A DNA stretch of 64,000 nucleotides from Vibrio aquaticus (GCF_003970385.1 NZ_RXZH01000010.1:1-64000); one strand, 5' to 3'; numbered from the stretch's first letter, positions 20,246 to 31,752 are shown. The notes: generated by a model not told the origin, from the sequence alone. Program-made: numbers and translations.

Positions 20246-21439
20246 ATGTCTGAAAAGTTTGATGTCGTCATCATCGGTGCCGGTGCTGCAGGGTTAATGT
20301 GTGCGGCAGAAGCGGGTAAACGAGGTCGTAAAACCTTGGTACTAGACCACGCGAAAAAACCGGGGCGTAAAATCCTTATTGCGGGTGGCGGTCGATGCAA
20401 CTTCACCAACTACGATGTTTCTGCGAACAATTTCCTATGTCAGAACCCTCACTTTGTGAAATCGGCGTTGTCTCAATACACCAACTGGGATTTTATCTCG
20501 ATGGTGAGCAAGCACGGTATTGAGTTTGAAGAGCGCGATCACGGTCAGCTATTTTGTGTTGGTGACTATGACTCAAAAGACATCGTTAAGATGATGCTCG
20601 CTGAGTGTGATTTACCAAATGTCAGTCAGCGCTATCAGCAAGATATCCACCAAATCGAAAAGACTGAAGCTGGTTTTACACTGCGTACCAATACCAGCGA
20701 GATTGAATGTGAGTCGCTGGTGGTCGCGACAGGCGGCTTATCAATGCCGAAATTGGGCGCTACGCCATTTGGTTATAAGATTGCTGAGCAGTTTGGCCTA
20801 GAGATCGTCTCAACTACCGCTGGTCTTGTGCCATTTACATTGCACAAAGAAGACAAAGAAGCCTTTGCTGAATTGTCTGGGATTGCGATTCCTGCTGAGA
20901 TCACCGCGCAAGACGGAACGGTATTTAAAGAAGCGTTGCTGTTTACTCACCGTGGTTTATCTGGCCCATCGGTACTTCAAATATCATCTTTCTGGAAAGC
21001 GGGTGAGAAAGTGACGATTAACTTAGTACCAGAAGCCGATATCGATGAATTGCTCGAACGTTCACTTGAAAAGCACCCAAACCAGAGCCTTAAAAACACC
21101 CTAGCTAAGGTTCTGCCAAAGCGCTTAGTCGAAGTGTTGATTGATAGAAAAGTGCTGCAAGATAAGCCACTTAAGCAGTTTAATCCCAAGCAGCTTAAAG
21201 AGATCACTCATACGTTAGAGAACTGGCAGATCATGCCGAATGGCACGGAAGGCTACCGAACAGCCGAAGTGACTTTGGGCGGCGTAAATACCAAGCACAT
21301 CTCCTCTAAAACAATGGAGTGTAACCAGGTCAACGGGTTGTACTTTATCGGTGAAGTGATGGACGTGACCGGCTGGTTGGGCGGCTACAACTTCCAATGG
21401 TGCTGGAGCTCAGGCTTTGCTGCCGGACAAAGGGTCTAA
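20246..21439 (+). CDS. yhiN: FAD-dependent oxidoreductase, HI0933/YhiN family
   Basis: 397 residues with an N-terminal dinucleotide motif GAGAAGLMCAAEAG, the family block KPGRKILIAGGGRCNFTN, ATGGLSMPKLGATPFGY, and the C-terminal GEVMDVTGWLGGYNFQWCWSSG that closes the FAD site. This matches the YhiN/HI0933 (BaiN-like) flavoprotein family; substrate is not established. In E. coli yhiN is also next to the usp genes, so the neighbourhood is conserved. Confidence 0.92.
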   Translation: MSEKFDVVIIGAGAAGLMCAAEAGKRGRKTLVLDHAKKPGRKILIAGGGRCNFTNYDVSANNFLCQNPHFVKSALSQYTNWDFISMVSKHGIEFEERDHGQLFCVGDYDSKDIVKMMLAECDLPNVSQRYQQDIHQIEKTEAGFTLRTNTSEIECESLVVATGGLSMPKLGATPFGYKIAEQFGLEIVSTTAGLVPFTLHKEDKEAFAELSGIAIPAEITAQDGTVFKEALLFTHRGLSGPSVLQISSFWKAGEKVTINLVPEADIDELLERSLEKHPNQSLKNTLAKVLPKRLVEVLIDRKVLQDKPLKQFNPKQLKEITHTLENWQIMPNGTEGYRTAEVTLGGVNTKHISSKTMECNQVNGLYFIGEVMDVTGWLGGYNFQWCWSSGFAAGQRV

Positions 21440-21521
21440 CTTTCTCTGATAATTTCCGATTAGAGTTCATTCATGCGACTACACTTATTTTAGTAATAAG
21501 GGTGTCAAAGGAGTGAACTCT

Positions 21522-22352
21522 ATGAGCCAACAAGCACTTATCTCACGTATTAACGAGTTGCCACGTATTGAGAGCGTTCTTCAAGAGCTGCTTGAGATGG
21601 TTAACCGTGATTCCATCGACTTTGGGGAATTGGCCCACAAAATGGCGATGGATCAAGTGTTATTGGCAAGAGTGCTCAGGATGGCCAATTCTGCTCAATT
21701 TGGCGGAATCAAAGGCGTCTCCAACATTAACGATGCCATCGTTCGTATCGGTATTGGTGCGATTCGAAACCTCATTTCATCTTCGATACTTGCTTCAACC
21801 TTCCCGAAAATTGAAACTCTCAATATCAAAGACTATTGGGCCGGGACGTTTGAGGTGGCCACCATTGCCAGTGCCATCGCCAAAGACATTAAGCTCGACC
21901 CCAATGAAGCGTTTACCACCGGAGTTTTACACAACATTGGTGAGTTGATGATTCATACCTTAGAACCTGAAAAAGCGGTGATCATCAGTCACCGTATTGA
22001 AAGTGGTGAAAATCCTGCGCAAGTTCAGCGAGAGCTGCTCGGTGTCGATGCCCAGCAGCTAGGCGCGGTATTGGCTGAAAGCTGGATGTTCCCCAATCAA
22101 CTGGTCGATGCGATCGCTAATGTGAATCACCCAGCCAAAGCGGTGGAGTCTAAACGTTTAGCATGCTTGATGTATCTAGCGCGTGACGCACACCAACGCT
22201 GGGATAATATGCTTGATGTGGATGAAAAACAGCGCTATCTCGCCAATAGTAAAGCGGCGCAAGCACTGCACGTGTCGCCTTTACTGGTTGAAAAAATCGA
22301 TGAGATAAGAGGTCAGGGAAGTGAACTTGCCTATCAACTGTTTGACGGTTAA
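21522..22352 (+). CDS. HDOD-domain signalling protein
   Basis: 276 residues formed almost entirely by one HDOD domain (ISRINELPRIESVLQELLEMV, LAHKMAMDQVLLARVLRMANSAQFGG, FTTGVLHNIGELMI). The HD-like core GVLHNIGE is seen, but HDOD proteins usually lack phosphohydrolase activity and act in signalling. The open frame includes GTG 21513; ATG 21522 has AAGGAG (21508-21513) 8 bases upstream and is preferred. Monocistronic. Confidence 0.9.
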   Translation: MSQQALISRINELPRIESVLQELLEMVNRDSIDFGELAHKMAMDQVLLARVLRMANSAQFGGIKGVSNINDAIVRIGIGAIRNLISSSILASTFPKIETLNIKDYWAGTFEVATIASAIAKDIKLDPNEAFTTGVLHNIGELMIHTLEPEKAVIISHRIESGENPAQVQRELLGVDAQQLGAVLAESWMFPNQLVDAIANVNHPAKAVESKRLACLMYLARDAHQRWDNMLDVDEKQRYLANSKAAQALHVSPLLVEKIDEIRGQGSELAYQLFDG

Positions 22353-22372
22353 CAGGCAAGGTTAATTAAATG

Positions 22373-23278
22373 TTAAGTGGTTTGTTTTGACGGATCTTTT
22401 TTGCCAAATTTGATCTGTTGGATCACAAGACCAGTGATAATCAACAATAGGCCGATTAGGGTTGTTGGATGTATTTGCTCACCAATGATGGTGGCCAGTA
22501 GCACCAGCGAAATAAACGGTGAAGCAAAAATAAGGTTACTGATTCGAGCCGTATTTTCCGTTGCTTTTAGGGCGCTTAGCCACAAGACGAACGTCACGCC
22601 CATTTCAAATAAACCCACGTAAGTCACCGCTAACCAACCTTGAGTGGTAATCTGAGCAAAGCTTTCACCTTCATAGAGGGTTAAGCCGATAGCAAAAGGG
22701 ATCGCCACTAAAAAGCCCAACAACACGCCTACCACTGGATCGGCTTTATTCTTGGCATTGAGGATCCAATATCCTGCCCATAATAACGTTGATAGCAGCG
22801 CTAAACCCACACCTAATGGGCTATCAAAGTTCAGTCCTAAGATGTCGCCCTTAGTCGCAATCACAATCACGCCAATGTAGCTGAACGTACAGGCAATCCA
22901 GTCTTGCTTGCGGATTTTTTGGCCTAAGAATACCGCTGCCATCAGGGTTAATGTAATCGCCCAGCTGTAATTGATTGCTTGAGCTTGAGAGGCAGGCAAT
23001 AAGTCATAGGCTTTAAACAAGATGATGTAATACGCCAGTGGGTTAACTAAGCCCAGTAACAAGTAATACCAAGGGTTAGAAAGAAAGGTGCTTGGCAGCA
23101 ACTTGAGTTTGCCAGACACGGCACAAATCACGAGCAGCGCAAAGGCCGAGACAATACTCGCGATCGTTAGCATTTGAATGGGAGAAAACTCAGCCAAAGT
23201 CAGCTTGAAAGCCGTGGCGACCGTTGACCAGAGTAGTACAGCAGATAGACCTAATCCTAAAGCGCGGCGCTCGTTCAT
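22373..23278 (-). CDS. EamA-family (DMT) permease
   Basis: 301 residues with ten predicted membrane helices in two EamA repeats. N terminus LGLGLSAVLLWSTVATAFKLTLAEFSP and ESFAQITTQGWLAVTYVGLFEMGVTFVLW are typical of drug/metabolite transporters. Substrate unknown. Unrelated in detail to the YigM transporter 4 kb away. Convergent with the HDOD gene. Confidence 0.88.
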   Translation of the reverse strand: MNERRALGLGLSAVLLWSTVATAFKLTLAEFSPIQMLTIASIVSAFALLVICAVSGKLKLLPSTFLSNPWYYLLLGLVNPLAYYIILFKAYDLLPASQAQAINYSWAITLTLMAAVFLGQKIRKQDWIACTFSYIGVIVIATKGDILGLNFDSPLGVGLALLSTLLWAGYWILNAKNKADPVVGVLLGFLVAIPFAIGLTLYEGESFAQITTQGWLAVTYVGLFEMGVTFVLWLSALKATENTARISNLIFASPFISLVLLATIIGEQIHPTTLIGLLLIITGLVIQQIKFGKKDPSKQTT

Positions 23279-23447
23279 GATGTTCCTTATGCAAAACCAA
23301 CGACTTATTGTTCACTGATTCATTGAGAGTGGTACAGAGTACGGAGCGCCTAGTCTAGCTGTTCGATATCTAGCCGACAAACTGGACATTTATCCAGTGG
23401 TAAAATACCATTGAAAACATCAAAGTTTGAAAAGTTAAATCATTATT

Positions 23448-24998
23448 ATGCAATGGATTCTTGAGCATCAAAGCGTGTTGGTCAGTGGCTTAGCAGGCGC
23501 GATTACCAGTGGTGTCGCGGTAGGCTGGTGGGTGAAGCAGAAAATGCGTTTTGATAATCAGCTTTTAGAGCAGCAATTGGAATCAAATCAGCAATTATCG
23601 ACCAGTCAAATCACCCAATTACGAAAAGAGCTGGCTGAAGCTCAAGATGAGTTAGATGAGCTTGATACTGAACGTGATAAAGCGGCCTACGAGCTAAAAC
23701 AGTCTCATGGCAAACTGATGGCGGTATTGGAAAAGCTGCGTTACTTCGATGCTGTGAAGCAGGAGCGCCAGCAATACGCCGACGACCTTAATCAGGTACG
23801 AGAGCATAAATCACAACTTGAAGCGCAATTGCGTGAACAAGAAGCTCGCCATGAACAAGAGAACAAAGCCAATCAAGAAAAGCTGCAGCTGTTAGAACAA
23901 GCAGAAGAGCGTCTAAAGCAGCAATTTGAACACTTGGCGAATCAACTTTTCGAAGCAAAAACCGCTAAAGTCGATCAACAAAACCGCCAGAGTCTGGATG
24001 GTTTGCTTTCGCCACTGCGTGAGCAACTGGAAGGCTTTAAAAAGCAAGTTAATGACAGCTTTAATCAAGAAGCCAAAGAACGCCACACCTTGGTACATGA
24101 GCTTAAGAACCTACAGCGTCTTAATGAGCAAATGACCAAAGAAGCCCTCAATCTGACCCAAGCCTTAAAAGGGGATAACAAGCAGCAGGGTAATTGGGGC
24201 GAAGTGGTGTTGGCGCGCGTGTTAGCCGAATCGGGATTGCGCGAAGGTCACGAGTACCAAACCCAAGTGAGTTTGCAAAATGAGGCAGGTAAGCGTTATC
24301 AGCCGGATGTGATTGTTCACTTACCTCAAGACAAGCAAGTGGTGGTCGATTCGAAAATGGCGCTGGTGGCCTACGAGCGCTACTTCAATGCGGAAAACGA
24401 CCATGAACGTGACAGAGCGCTAAGTGACCACTTACTTGCCTTGCGTGCCCATATTAAAGGGTTATCACAGAAGGATTACCATCAACTGAAAGGCATTCAA
24501 AGCTTAGACTATGTGTTGATGTTCATTCCGGTCGAACCGGCTTTTCAGGTCGCTATTCAAGCTGACCCAAGTTTGGTTAAAGACGCCATGGAGCAAAATA
24601 TTATCTTGGTCAGCCCAACCACTTTACTAGTGGCACTGCGCACCATTGATAACTTGTGGCGCAATGAACGACAAAACCAGAATGCGCAAATCATCGCTGA
24701 GCGAGCAAGTAAGCTTTACGACAAGCTGCGTCTGTTTGTTGATGATATGGAAAGCTTGGGCGGCGCATTGGACAAAGCTAACCAGAATTACCAAGGCGCA
24801 ATGAATAAGCTAGCGACAGGACGTGGCAACGTGATTCGCCAAGCAGAAAGCTTTAAACAGCTGGGGGTTGAAGTGAAAAAACCGATCTCTAATGAACTTG
24901 CGCAGCTTGCTCAACATGATGGCCTCACAGAAAAGAATGTATTGAATAAAAATGATTCTTTCCTCGAAAGACATCCGGATGAGGATAAAGTAAACTAA
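23448..24998 (+). CDS. rmuC: DNA recombination protein RmuC
   Basis: 516 residues: an N-terminal membrane segment (SVLVSGLAGAITSGVAVGWWV), a long coiled coil (about 40-220, rich in Gln/Glu/Leu), then the RmuC core with NWGEVVLARVLAESGLREGHEY, PDVIVHLPQDKQVVVDSKMAL and YVLMFIPVEPAF. RmuC limits inversions at short repeats and has a nuclease-like PD-(D/E)xK fold. The gene precedes ubiE, as in other vibrios. Confidence 0.94.
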   Translation: MQWILEHQSVLVSGLAGAITSGVAVGWWVKQKMRFDNQLLEQQLESNQQLSTSQITQLRKELAEAQDELDELDTERDKAAYELKQSHGKLMAVLEKLRYFDAVKQERQQYADDLNQVREHKSQLEAQLREQEARHEQENKANQEKLQLLEQAEERLKQQFEHLANQLFEAKTAKVDQQNRQSLDGLLSPLREQLEGFKKQVNDSFNQEAKERHTLVHELKNLQRLNEQMTKEALNLTQALKGDNKQQGNWGEVVLARVLAESGLREGHEYQTQVSLQNEAGKRYQPDVIVHLPQDKQVVVDSKMALVAYERYFNAENDHERDRALSDHLLALRAHIKGLSQKDYHQLKGIQSLDYVLMFIPVEPAFQVAIQADPSLVKDAMEQNIILVSPTTLLVALRTIDNLWRNERQNQNAQIIAERASKLYDKLRLFVDDMESLGGALDKANQNYQGAMNKLATGRGNVIRQAESFKQLGVEVKKPISNELAQLAQHDGLTEKNVLNKNDSFLERHPDEDKVN

Positions 24999-25004
24999 TC
25001 GCCC

Positions 25005-25038
25005 GCAGCGCTTAGGTCGTATTATTTTAAAGCGCTGC
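25005..25038 (+). other. Stem-loop in the rmuC-ubiE gap
   Basis: GCAGCGCTT (25005-25013) and AAGCGCTGC (25030-25038) form a perfect 9-bp stem with a 16-base AT-rich loop, just upstream of the ubiE ribosome binding site (AGAGGAA). No T-run follows, so it looks like a 5' leader or mRNA-processing structure rather than a terminator. Confidence 0.5.
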
Positions 25039-25054
25039 TCGAAGAGGAATCATC

Positions 25055-25837
25055 ATGACGGATACAAGCGTGCAATCGAATACAGCTTTAGAATCAAATG
25101 AAACCACGCATTTTGGTTTCACAACCGTAGCGAAAGACGAGAAAGTGACGAAAGTTGCTGAGGTTTTCCACTCTGTGGCAGCCAAGTACGACATTATGAA
25201 TGACTTAATGTCGGGTGGTATCCACCGTCTATGGAAGCGTTTCACTATCGATTGTAGTGGTGTTCGTCCTGGTCAGCGTGTGCTTGACCTTGGTGGTGGT
25301 ACTGGTGACCTGACGGCTAAGTTTTCACGCATCGTGGGTGAAAAAGGTCATGTGATCCTAGCAGACATCAACAACTCAATGCTGAATGTCGGTCGTGATA
25401 AGCTTCGCGACAGCGGCATTGTTGGTAATGTTCACTACGTTCAAGCGAACGCAGAAGAACTGCCGTTCCCTGATGACTACTTCGATGCCATCACGATCAG
25501 CTTCTGTCTACGTAACGTAACAGACAAAGACAAAGCGCTTCGCTCAATGTTCCGAGTGCTTAAGCCTGGTGGCCGTCTATTGGTTCTTGAGTTCTCTAAG
25601 CCAGTGCTTGAGCCATTATCAAAAATCTACGATACCTATTCTTTCCACCTATTGCCGAAAATGGGTGAGCTGGTTGCGAACGACGCAGAAAGCTACCGTT
25701 ACCTCGCGGAATCTATCCGTATGCACCCAAATCAAGAAACCTTGAAAGGCATGATGGAAGAAGCAGGCTTTGAAAACACCAGTTACTACAACCTAACCGG
25801 TGGTATTGTTGCGCTTCACCGTGGTTACAAATTCTAA
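25055..25837 (+). CDS. ubiE: Ubiquinone/menaquinone methyltransferase UbiE
   Basis: A 260-residue SAM C-methyltransferase acting in both ubiquinone and menaquinone synthesis. Motifs: [36 protein letters not shown] (SAM site), [28 protein letters not shown] and the C-terminal [13 protein letters not shown]. First gene of a ubiE-ubiJ-ubiB-tatABC cluster. Confidence 0.98.
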   Translation: MTDTSVQSNTALESNETTHFGFTTVAKDEKVTKVAEVFHSVAAKYDIMNDLMSGGIHRLWKRFTIDCSGVRPGQRVLDLGGGTGDLTAKFSRIVGEKGHVILADINNSMLNVGRDKLRDSGIVGNVHYVQANAEELPFPDDYFDAITISFCLRNVTDKDKALRSMFRVLKPGGRLLVLEFSKPVLEPLSKIYDTYSFHLLPKMGELVANDAESYRYLAESIRMHPNQETLKGMMEEAGFENTSYYNLTGGIVALHRGYKF

Positions 25838-25848
25838 GGTGACTGACG

Positions 25849-26454
25849 ATGCCATTTGAACCTCTTGTAACGGCTGTGATTGAGACAACGCTCAACACCT
25901 TGATTAAAGACGACCCTGAACTGGGTCGTCGACTTGCTCGCTTAAAAGGGCAAGTGATTCAAGTTCATCTTAAAGAACTGAACAAAACTCTTACCTTTAT
26001 CTTTAGCCAACAAATTGATGTGTTGGCCAATTATGAAGGTCAGCCAGATTGTTACCTTTCTCTTAATCTCTCTGTGCTTCCAGAGCTGCGTGACCAATCC
26101 AATATTACTAAGCTGATTAAGCAAGATAAGCTGATTTTGGAAGGGGACATTCAACTCGCTCAGAAATTCTCTCAGCTAATGACTGACTGCAAGCCAGATA
26201 TTGAAGAGTGGCTTTCAAAAGCGACGGGCGATGTTGTCGCTCACACGGTCGTTCAAGGTGTGACAGGCGTTGGTCAAATGATCAAAGCACAAGCGCAAAA
26301 GCACCAGAGTCATCTTGCTGAAGTATTGACCGAAGAGTGGCGAGTAGCACCTGCACCACTTGAAGTAGCACACTTCTGCGACCAAGTGGACGAGGTGAAA
26401 AGCCAAGCTGCTCGCGTTGAAGCAAGACTGAATAAATTGCTGGAGCTGGCATGA
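25849..26454 (+). CDS. ubiJ: Ubiquinone biosynthesis accessory factor UbiJ
   Basis: 201 residues with an N-terminal SCP2 lipid-binding domain and a C-terminal helical region, the organisation of UbiJ (YigP). It starts 11 bases after ubiE and its stop overlaps the ubiB start by 4 bases (ATGA). UbiJ binds hydrophobic ubiquinone intermediates and, with UbiK, organises the soluble Ubi complex. ubiK is also in this window at 45.5 kb. Confidence 0.93.
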   Translation: MPFEPLVTAVIETTLNTLIKDDPELGRRLARLKGQVIQVHLKELNKTLTFIFSQQIDVLANYEGQPDCYLSLNLSVLPELRDQSNITKLIKQDKLILEGDIQLAQKFSQLMTDCKPDIEEWLSKATGDVVAHTVVQGVTGVGQMIKAQAQKHQSHLAEVLTEEWRVAPAPLEVAHFCDQVDEVKSQAARVEARLNKLLELA

Positions 26455-28085
26455 CGTTAACCGAGCTACGCCGCTTATATCAGATAGTTAAAGTCCAGCT
26501 TGAGTATGGCCTTGATGAACTTCTTCCTGAACATCAGCTCACCAAAGCGCCTCTACTCGCGAGAAAGAGCCTATTCTGGATTAAGAATCAGCACCCAGAA
26601 AAACCTTTGGGTGACAGACTGCGTTTAGCTCTGCAAGAGCTTGGTCCGGTATGGATTAAGTTCGGCCAGATGATGTCTACCCGTCGTGATCTCTTTCCTC
26701 CACATATCGCAGACCCTCTAGCACTGCTGCAAGATCAAGTGTCACCGTTTGATGGTCAATTAGCGAAAGAGCAGATTGAACAAGCGCTTGGTGGTCCGGT
26801 TGAAAATTGGTTCAATGACTTTGAGATTAAGCCTTTGGCGTCGGCATCGATTGCTCAAGTGCATACTGCAACGCTCAAAGAGACTAACCAAGAAGTAGTA
26901 TTAAAAGTGATCAGGCCAGATATTCGCCCGGTCATTGATGCAGATCTAAAACTGATGTACCGCATGGCGCGTATAGTCGCCAAGGCACTGCCTGAAGCAC
27001 GTCGTTTGAAACCGGTCGAAGTGGTTCGCGAGTATGAGAAAACGCTACTTGATGAACTCGACCTTCGCCGAGAAGCTGCCAATGCCATTCAGCTGCGTCG
27101 AAACTTCGAAGGCAGTGAAGAATTGTACGTTCCTGAGGTAATTACTGACCTTAGTAATGAAACTGTCATGGTTTCTGAGCGAATATACGGCATCCAAGTC
27201 TCTGATATTGAAGGCTTGAAGGCGAACGGCACCAACATGAAGCTATTGGCTGAGCGTGGTGTGAGCGTATTCTTCACTCAGGTATTCCGTGATAGCTTTT
27301 TCCATGCGGACATGCACCCGGGCAACGTATTTGTTGAACCTGAGCATCCAGAAAACCCGCGTTGGATTGGTTTAGACTGCGGCATCGTGGGCACACTGAA
27401 TAGTGAAGATAAGCGCTATTTAGCGGAAAACTTCCTCGCTTTCTTCAATCGTGACTATCGCCGAGTGGCTGAATTGCACGTTGATTCAGGATGGGTTCCA
27501 CGTGAAACCAACATTGATGAATTCGAGTTTGCGATTCGCATTGTGTGTGAGCCTATTTTTGCTAAACCACTGTGTGAAATCTCGTTTGGTCATGTGTTGC
27601 TGAACCTGTTCAATACGGCACGTCGCTTTAACATGGAAGTGCAGCCTCAGTTGGTGTTGTTGCAGAAAACCTTGCTTTATGTAGAAGGTTTAGGTCGCCA
27701 GTTATACCCGCAGCTCGATCTATGGGAAACTGCTAAGCCATTCTTAGAAGAATGGATGATGAACCAAGTTGGTCCGCAAGCGGTAATCAATGCGGTGAAA
27801 GACCGAGCGCCGTTCTGGGCAGAGAAACTGCCAGAACTGCCAGAGCTTCTGTATGACAGCTTGCGCCAAGGTAAAATGATGAACCAACGTATGGATCAGC
27901 TTTACCAAGGTTACCGAGCGAGCAAAAAGCAGCAAGCAACCGGTAAATTTTTATTTGGTGTTGGGGCCACATTAGTCGTATGCTCGGCAATATTGGTCAA
28001 CAGCCCTTATGAGCAACTCTCATTGGCTAGCGCTATCGGCGGAGTCACATTTTGGTTGCTAAGTTGGCGAGCTTACCGTCAATAG
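26451..28085 (+). CDS. ubiB: Ubiquinone biosynthesis protein kinase-like UbiB
   Basis: A 544-residue membrane-associated atypical kinase/ATPase of the UbiB/ADCK family needed for ubiquinone synthesis. The KxGQ motif is in [17 protein letters not shown], the A-rich nucleotide loop is [23 protein letters not shown] is the catalytic region, and two C-terminal membrane helices are seen ([32 protein letters not shown]). Coupled to ubiJ by a 4-base overlap. Confidence 0.97.
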   Translation: MTLTELRRLYQIVKVQLEYGLDELLPEHQLTKAPLLARKSLFWIKNQHPEKPLGDRLRLALQELGPVWIKFGQMMSTRRDLFPPHIADPLALLQDQVSPFDGQLAKEQIEQALGGPVENWFNDFEIKPLASASIAQVHTATLKETNQEVVLKVIRPDIRPVIDADLKLMYRMARIVAKALPEARRLKPVEVVREYEKTLLDELDLRREAANAIQLRRNFEGSEELYVPEVITDLSNETVMVSERIYGIQVSDIEGLKANGTNMKLLAERGVSVFFTQVFRDSFFHADMHPGNVFVEPEHPENPRWIGLDCGIVGTLNSEDKRYLAENFLAFFNRDYRRVAELHVDSGWVPRETNIDEFEFAIRIVCEPIFAKPLCEISFGHVLLNLFNTARRFNMEVQPQLVLLQKTLLYVEGLGRQLYPQLDLWETAKPFLEEWMMNQVGPQAVINAVKDRAPFWAEKLPELPELLYDSLRQGKMMNQRMDQLYQGYRASKKQQATGKFLFGVGATLVVCSAILVNSPYEQLSLASAIGGVTFWLLSWRAYRQ

Positions 28086-28135
28086 ACGTTAAACTCTTGA
28101 AATAAATTTGTTTAATAAGACCCGAGGTAAAAAGA

Positions 28136-28378
28136 ATGGGTGGTATTAGTATTTGGCAACTTCTTATCATTGCTGTCATCGTTGTTCTACTGTTTGGTAC
28201 AAAGAAACTGCGTGGTATTGGTGGTGATCTTGGCGGCGCTGTAAAAGGCTTCAAGAAAGCAATGAGCGAAGAGGATGCGGACAAAGACAAGAAAGACGCA
28301 GACTTCGAACAGAAGAATTTAGAGCAGCAGAAGACGGAAGCGACTGCTGAAACTAAGAAAGACAAAGAGCAGGCGTAA
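28136..28378 (+). CDS. tatA: Twin-arginine translocase subunit TatA
   Basis: 80 residues: short N-terminal membrane helix ([21 protein letters not shown]), an amphipathic helix ([18 protein letters not shown]) and a charged tail. This is the pore-forming subunit exporting folded Tat substrates. Starts 50 bases after ubiB and leads tatABC. GAGGTAAAAAGA precedes the ATG. Confidence 0.97.
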   Translation: MGGISIWQLLIIAVIVVLLFGTKKLRGIGGDLGGAVKGFKKAMSEEDADKDKKDADFEQKNLEQQKTEATAETKKDKEQA

Positions 28379-28381
28379 CTC

Positions 28382-28813
28382 GTGTTTGATATCGGTTTTT
28401 GGGAACTGGTATTGATATCTGTCGTTGGGCTGGTGGTGCTTGGTCCTGAGCGATTGCCACATGCGATTCGCAGCGTTTCCAAATTTATTGGTGCGGCGAA
28501 AAGTATGGCAAACAGTGTGAAAGACGAACTTTCTCATGAGCTTAAGGTACAAGAACTGCAAGAGAACTTGCGTAAAGCGGAGCAAATGGGAATGGAAGAT
28601 CTGTCTCCTGAGCTTAAGTCTTCAGTGGAACAATTGAAGCAAGCAGCGCAAGACGTTCAACGCCCTTATGCGAGCAAAAGCGACTCAGCCACGAACAGTA
28701 CTGAGACTGCGGATGACAAAGTAGCATCCGTTCAGAGCGCCAATGACTCCGCTGGTGTTGTGGAGAGTCTAGAGACTCAAACAGCACCACAGGCAGATAA
28801 AAAAGCCGAATAG
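28382..28813 (+). CDS. tatB: Twin-arginine translocase subunit TatB
   Basis: 143 residues from GTG 28382, three bases after tatA. N-terminal helix [25 protein letters not shown] with the conserved Glu, amphipathic helix, then a long charged tail ending in an acidic/Ala-rich segment. Forms the signal-peptide receptor with TatC. A terminator-like hairpin lies 11 bases after its stop, before tatC. Confidence 0.96.
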   Translation: MFDIGFWELVLISVVGLVVLGPERLPHAIRSVSKFIGAAKSMANSVKDELSHELKVQELQENLRKAEQMGMEDLSPELKSSVEQLKQAAQDVQRPYASKSDSATNSTETADDKVASVQSANDSAGVVESLETQTAPQADKKAE

Positions 28814-28824
28814 TCTCGTATTAG

Positions 28825-28870
28825 AGGAGCTACGACATACATCTTTGTTCGTAGCTCCTTTTCTTTCTTT
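28825..28870 (+). terminator. Terminator-like hairpin between tatB and tatC
   Basis: AGGAGCTACGA (28825-28835) and TCGTAGCTCCT (28849-28859) form a perfect 11-bp stem with a 13-base loop, followed by TTTTCTTTCTTTT. It lies inside the tatABC operon, 17 bases before the tatC start. It may act as an attenuator or a partial terminator, lowering tatC relative to tatA/tatB, or stabilise the tatAB message. Confidence 0.75.
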
Positions 28871-28886
28871 TAGAGTAGAGGTTTTC

Positions 28887-29639
28887 ATGTCTTCTGTAGA
28901 GCAGACACAGCCTTTGATCAGCCATCTGTTGGAACTTCGTAACCGTCTTCTACGCGCAATCGTAGCGGTTTTGGTGGTGTTCTTAGGTCTGATCTATTTT
29001 TCCAATGACATCTATGAGTTTGTCTCAGCACCTCTGGTAGAACGCTTGCCAGAAGGCGCAACGATGATCGCAACGGATGTGGCATCTCCGTTTTTTACTC
29101 CGCTTAAGTTAACCCTAATAGCGGCCATCTTCCTTGCGGTCCCGTTTATCTTGTATCAGGTTTGGGCGTTTGTCGCTCCGGGTTTGTATAAGCATGAACG
29201 TCGCCTGATCATGCCACTGATGTTTTCAAGCTCGCTGTTGTTCTACTGCGGTGTAGCCTTTGCTTACTTTGTGGTGTTCCCATTAGTGTTTGGCTTCTTT
29301 ACTGCCATCTCTTTGGGTGGGGTTGAGTTTGCCACGGATATCTCGAGCTACCTCGATTTCGTTCTGGCGCTGTTCTTGGCCTTTGGTATCGCGTTTGAAG
29401 TGCCAGTGGCGATCATCTTGCTATGTTGGACAGGGGCAACGAACCCTAAGAGCCTGAGCGAGAAACGTCCGTATATCATTGTTGGTGCGTTTATTGTCGG
29501 TATGATGCTGACGCCACCCGATATGATTTCTCAAACTCTGTTAGCGATTCCAATGTGCTTACTGTTTGAAGTCGGATTGTTCTTTGCGCGCTTCTATGTA
29601 CGCAAAGATCGAGATGAAGAAGAGCAAGTGGAAGAATAA
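28887..29639 (+). CDS. tatC: Twin-arginine translocase subunit TatC
   Basis: 250 residues with six membrane helices, beginning [24 protein letters not shown] with the conserved HLxELRxR motif that binds the twin-arginine signal. The open frame reaches back to TTG 28845, but that lies in the hairpin; ATG 28887 (after GTAGAGG) gives the normal length. Ends 62 bases before a bidirectional terminator. Confidence 0.97.
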   Translation: MSSVEQTQPLISHLLELRNRLLRAIVAVLVVFLGLIYFSNDIYEFVSAPLVERLPEGATMIATDVASPFFTPLKLTLIAAIFLAVPFILYQVWAFVAPGLYKHERRLIMPLMFSSSLLFYCGVAFAYFVVFPLVFGFFTAISLGGVEFATDISSYLDFVLALFLAFGIAFEVPVAIILLCWTGATNPKSLSEKRPYIIVGAFIVGMMLTPPDMISQTLLAIPMCLLFEVGLFFARFYVRKDRDEEEQVEE

Positions 29640-29662
29640 CCACAACGCTTAATGAGTAAAAT

Positions 29663-29699
29663 AAAAAGGGGCTGATACGGTGAGTATCAGCCCCTTTTT
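29663..29699. terminator. Bidirectional terminator between tatC and the tatD-family gene
   Basis: AAAAAGGGGCTGATAC-GGTGA-GTATCAGCCCCTTTTT is a perfect stem of 11 bp or more plus A/T flanks, positioned to end both convergent genes. Confidence 0.95.
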
Positions 29700-29712
29700 G
29701 CTATTCGGTGTT

Positions 29713-30474
29713 TTACAGTTTGAACAGTGAGGTCGCATTCTGAGTCGTGATGGTATCGACTTCTTCGATGCTCAGTTCACGCAGGTCAGCCACTCGCTTC
29801 GCCACGAGTTCCGTATAAGCGGGCTCATTACGCTTGCCGCGATGTGGGACTGGCGCCAAATAAGGACAGTCTGTTTCTAAGATAACGTAGTTCAGATCAA
29901 GGTGAGGGATAACTTTGTCCATGCCACCATTCTTGAATGTTGAAACGCCACCTAAGCCAAGGTGAAACCCAAGGTCATTGATTGCTTTCGCTTCTTCAAC
30001 GCTGCCGCCAAAGCAGTGGAACACGCCACTCAATGAGCCATTTTGCTCTTGGCGAAGCAGGGTAAGCGTCTCTTCAATTGAATCACGCGTGTGGATCACG
30101 ACGGGCAAGTTCATCTCTTTTGCCCAGTTGAGCTGAGTGATAAACGCCATCTCTTGCTCAGCTTTATAGGTTTTATCCCAATACAGGTCGATACCGATCT
30201 CACCGACCGCAATGAAGTTGTGTTTATCAAACCAAGAATGAACGATGTCGAGTGTCTGTTTGACATTCCCATCCACGTAGCAAGGGTGCAGACCCATCAT
30301 CGAGCGACAAATCTCTGGGTAGGCCGCTTCGGTTTTTAACATCGGCTCAATGGATTCTAGGTCAATGTTAGGAAGAAGGATCTTATCAATACCTTGGGCA
30401 AGGGCGCGCTTTACGACATCATCGCGATCAGCGTCAAACTCGCTGGCATAGATATGGGCGTGGCTATCAATCAT
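29713..30474 (-). CDS. TatD-family metal-dependent hydrolase
   Basis: A 253-residue TIM-barrel hydrolase of the TatD nuclease family. Metal ligands: IDSHAHI (two His), VGEIGIDLY (Glu), VVIHTRDS (His), VFHCFGG (His) and LETDCPYL (Asp). Although it follows tatABC as in enterobacteria, it is encoded convergently, not in the operon. TatD proteins are DNases and not part of the translocase. Whether this is true TatD or a YcfH/YjjV paralogue cannot be settled here. Confidence 0.92.
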   Translation of the reverse strand: MIDSHAHIYASEFDADRDDVVKRALAQGIDKILLPNIDLESIEPMLKTEAAYPEICRSMMGLHPCYVDGNVKQTLDIVHSWFDKHNFIAVGEIGIDLYWDKTYKAEQEMAFITQLNWAKEMNLPVVIHTRDSIEETLTLLRQEQNGSLSGVFHCFGGSVEEAKAINDLGFHLGLGGVSTFKNGGMDKVIPHLDLNYVILETDCPYLAPVPHRGKRNEPAYTELVAKRVADLRELSIEEVDTITTQNATSLFKL

Positions 30475-30595
30475 GGTCGTTCTCTTGGCAAACTAATTCT
30501 TGGTTATCGGTGTGGCGTTAGTATACGGCAGTGTGAGCATTGGGTCATTTTTTGCATTTTTATTGTTTGTTGCTAGCGTAGTCTCGAAGGAGTGA

Positions 30596-31687
<1,092 letters not shown>

Positions 31688-31710
31688 TCTCTTGAATTGA
31701 TCAAGTTCTA

Positions 31711-31737
31711 AAGGCTGGCGATTGTCAGCCTTTTTTA
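31711..31737 (+). terminator. Terminator of hemB
   Basis: AAGGCTG-GCGATTGT-CAGCCTT is a 7-bp stem running into TTTTTT. An in-frame ATG of the next gene at 31738 lies in the tail, which is one reason to prefer that gene's later start. Confidence 0.8.
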
Positions 31738-31752
31738 ATGGCGAGAAAAACT

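Noticed and set aside
27494-27509. GGTTCCACGTGAAACC in ubiB as a fourth parS-type site
   Set aside because: Three mismatches to the consensus, not palindromic at its edges, and 19 kb from the cluster; it may be chance coding sequence.
28045-28482. 145-codon - strand frame antisense to tatA and tatB
   Set aside because: Low-complexity Ser/Phe-rich translation opposite well-defined tat genes; a shadow frame.
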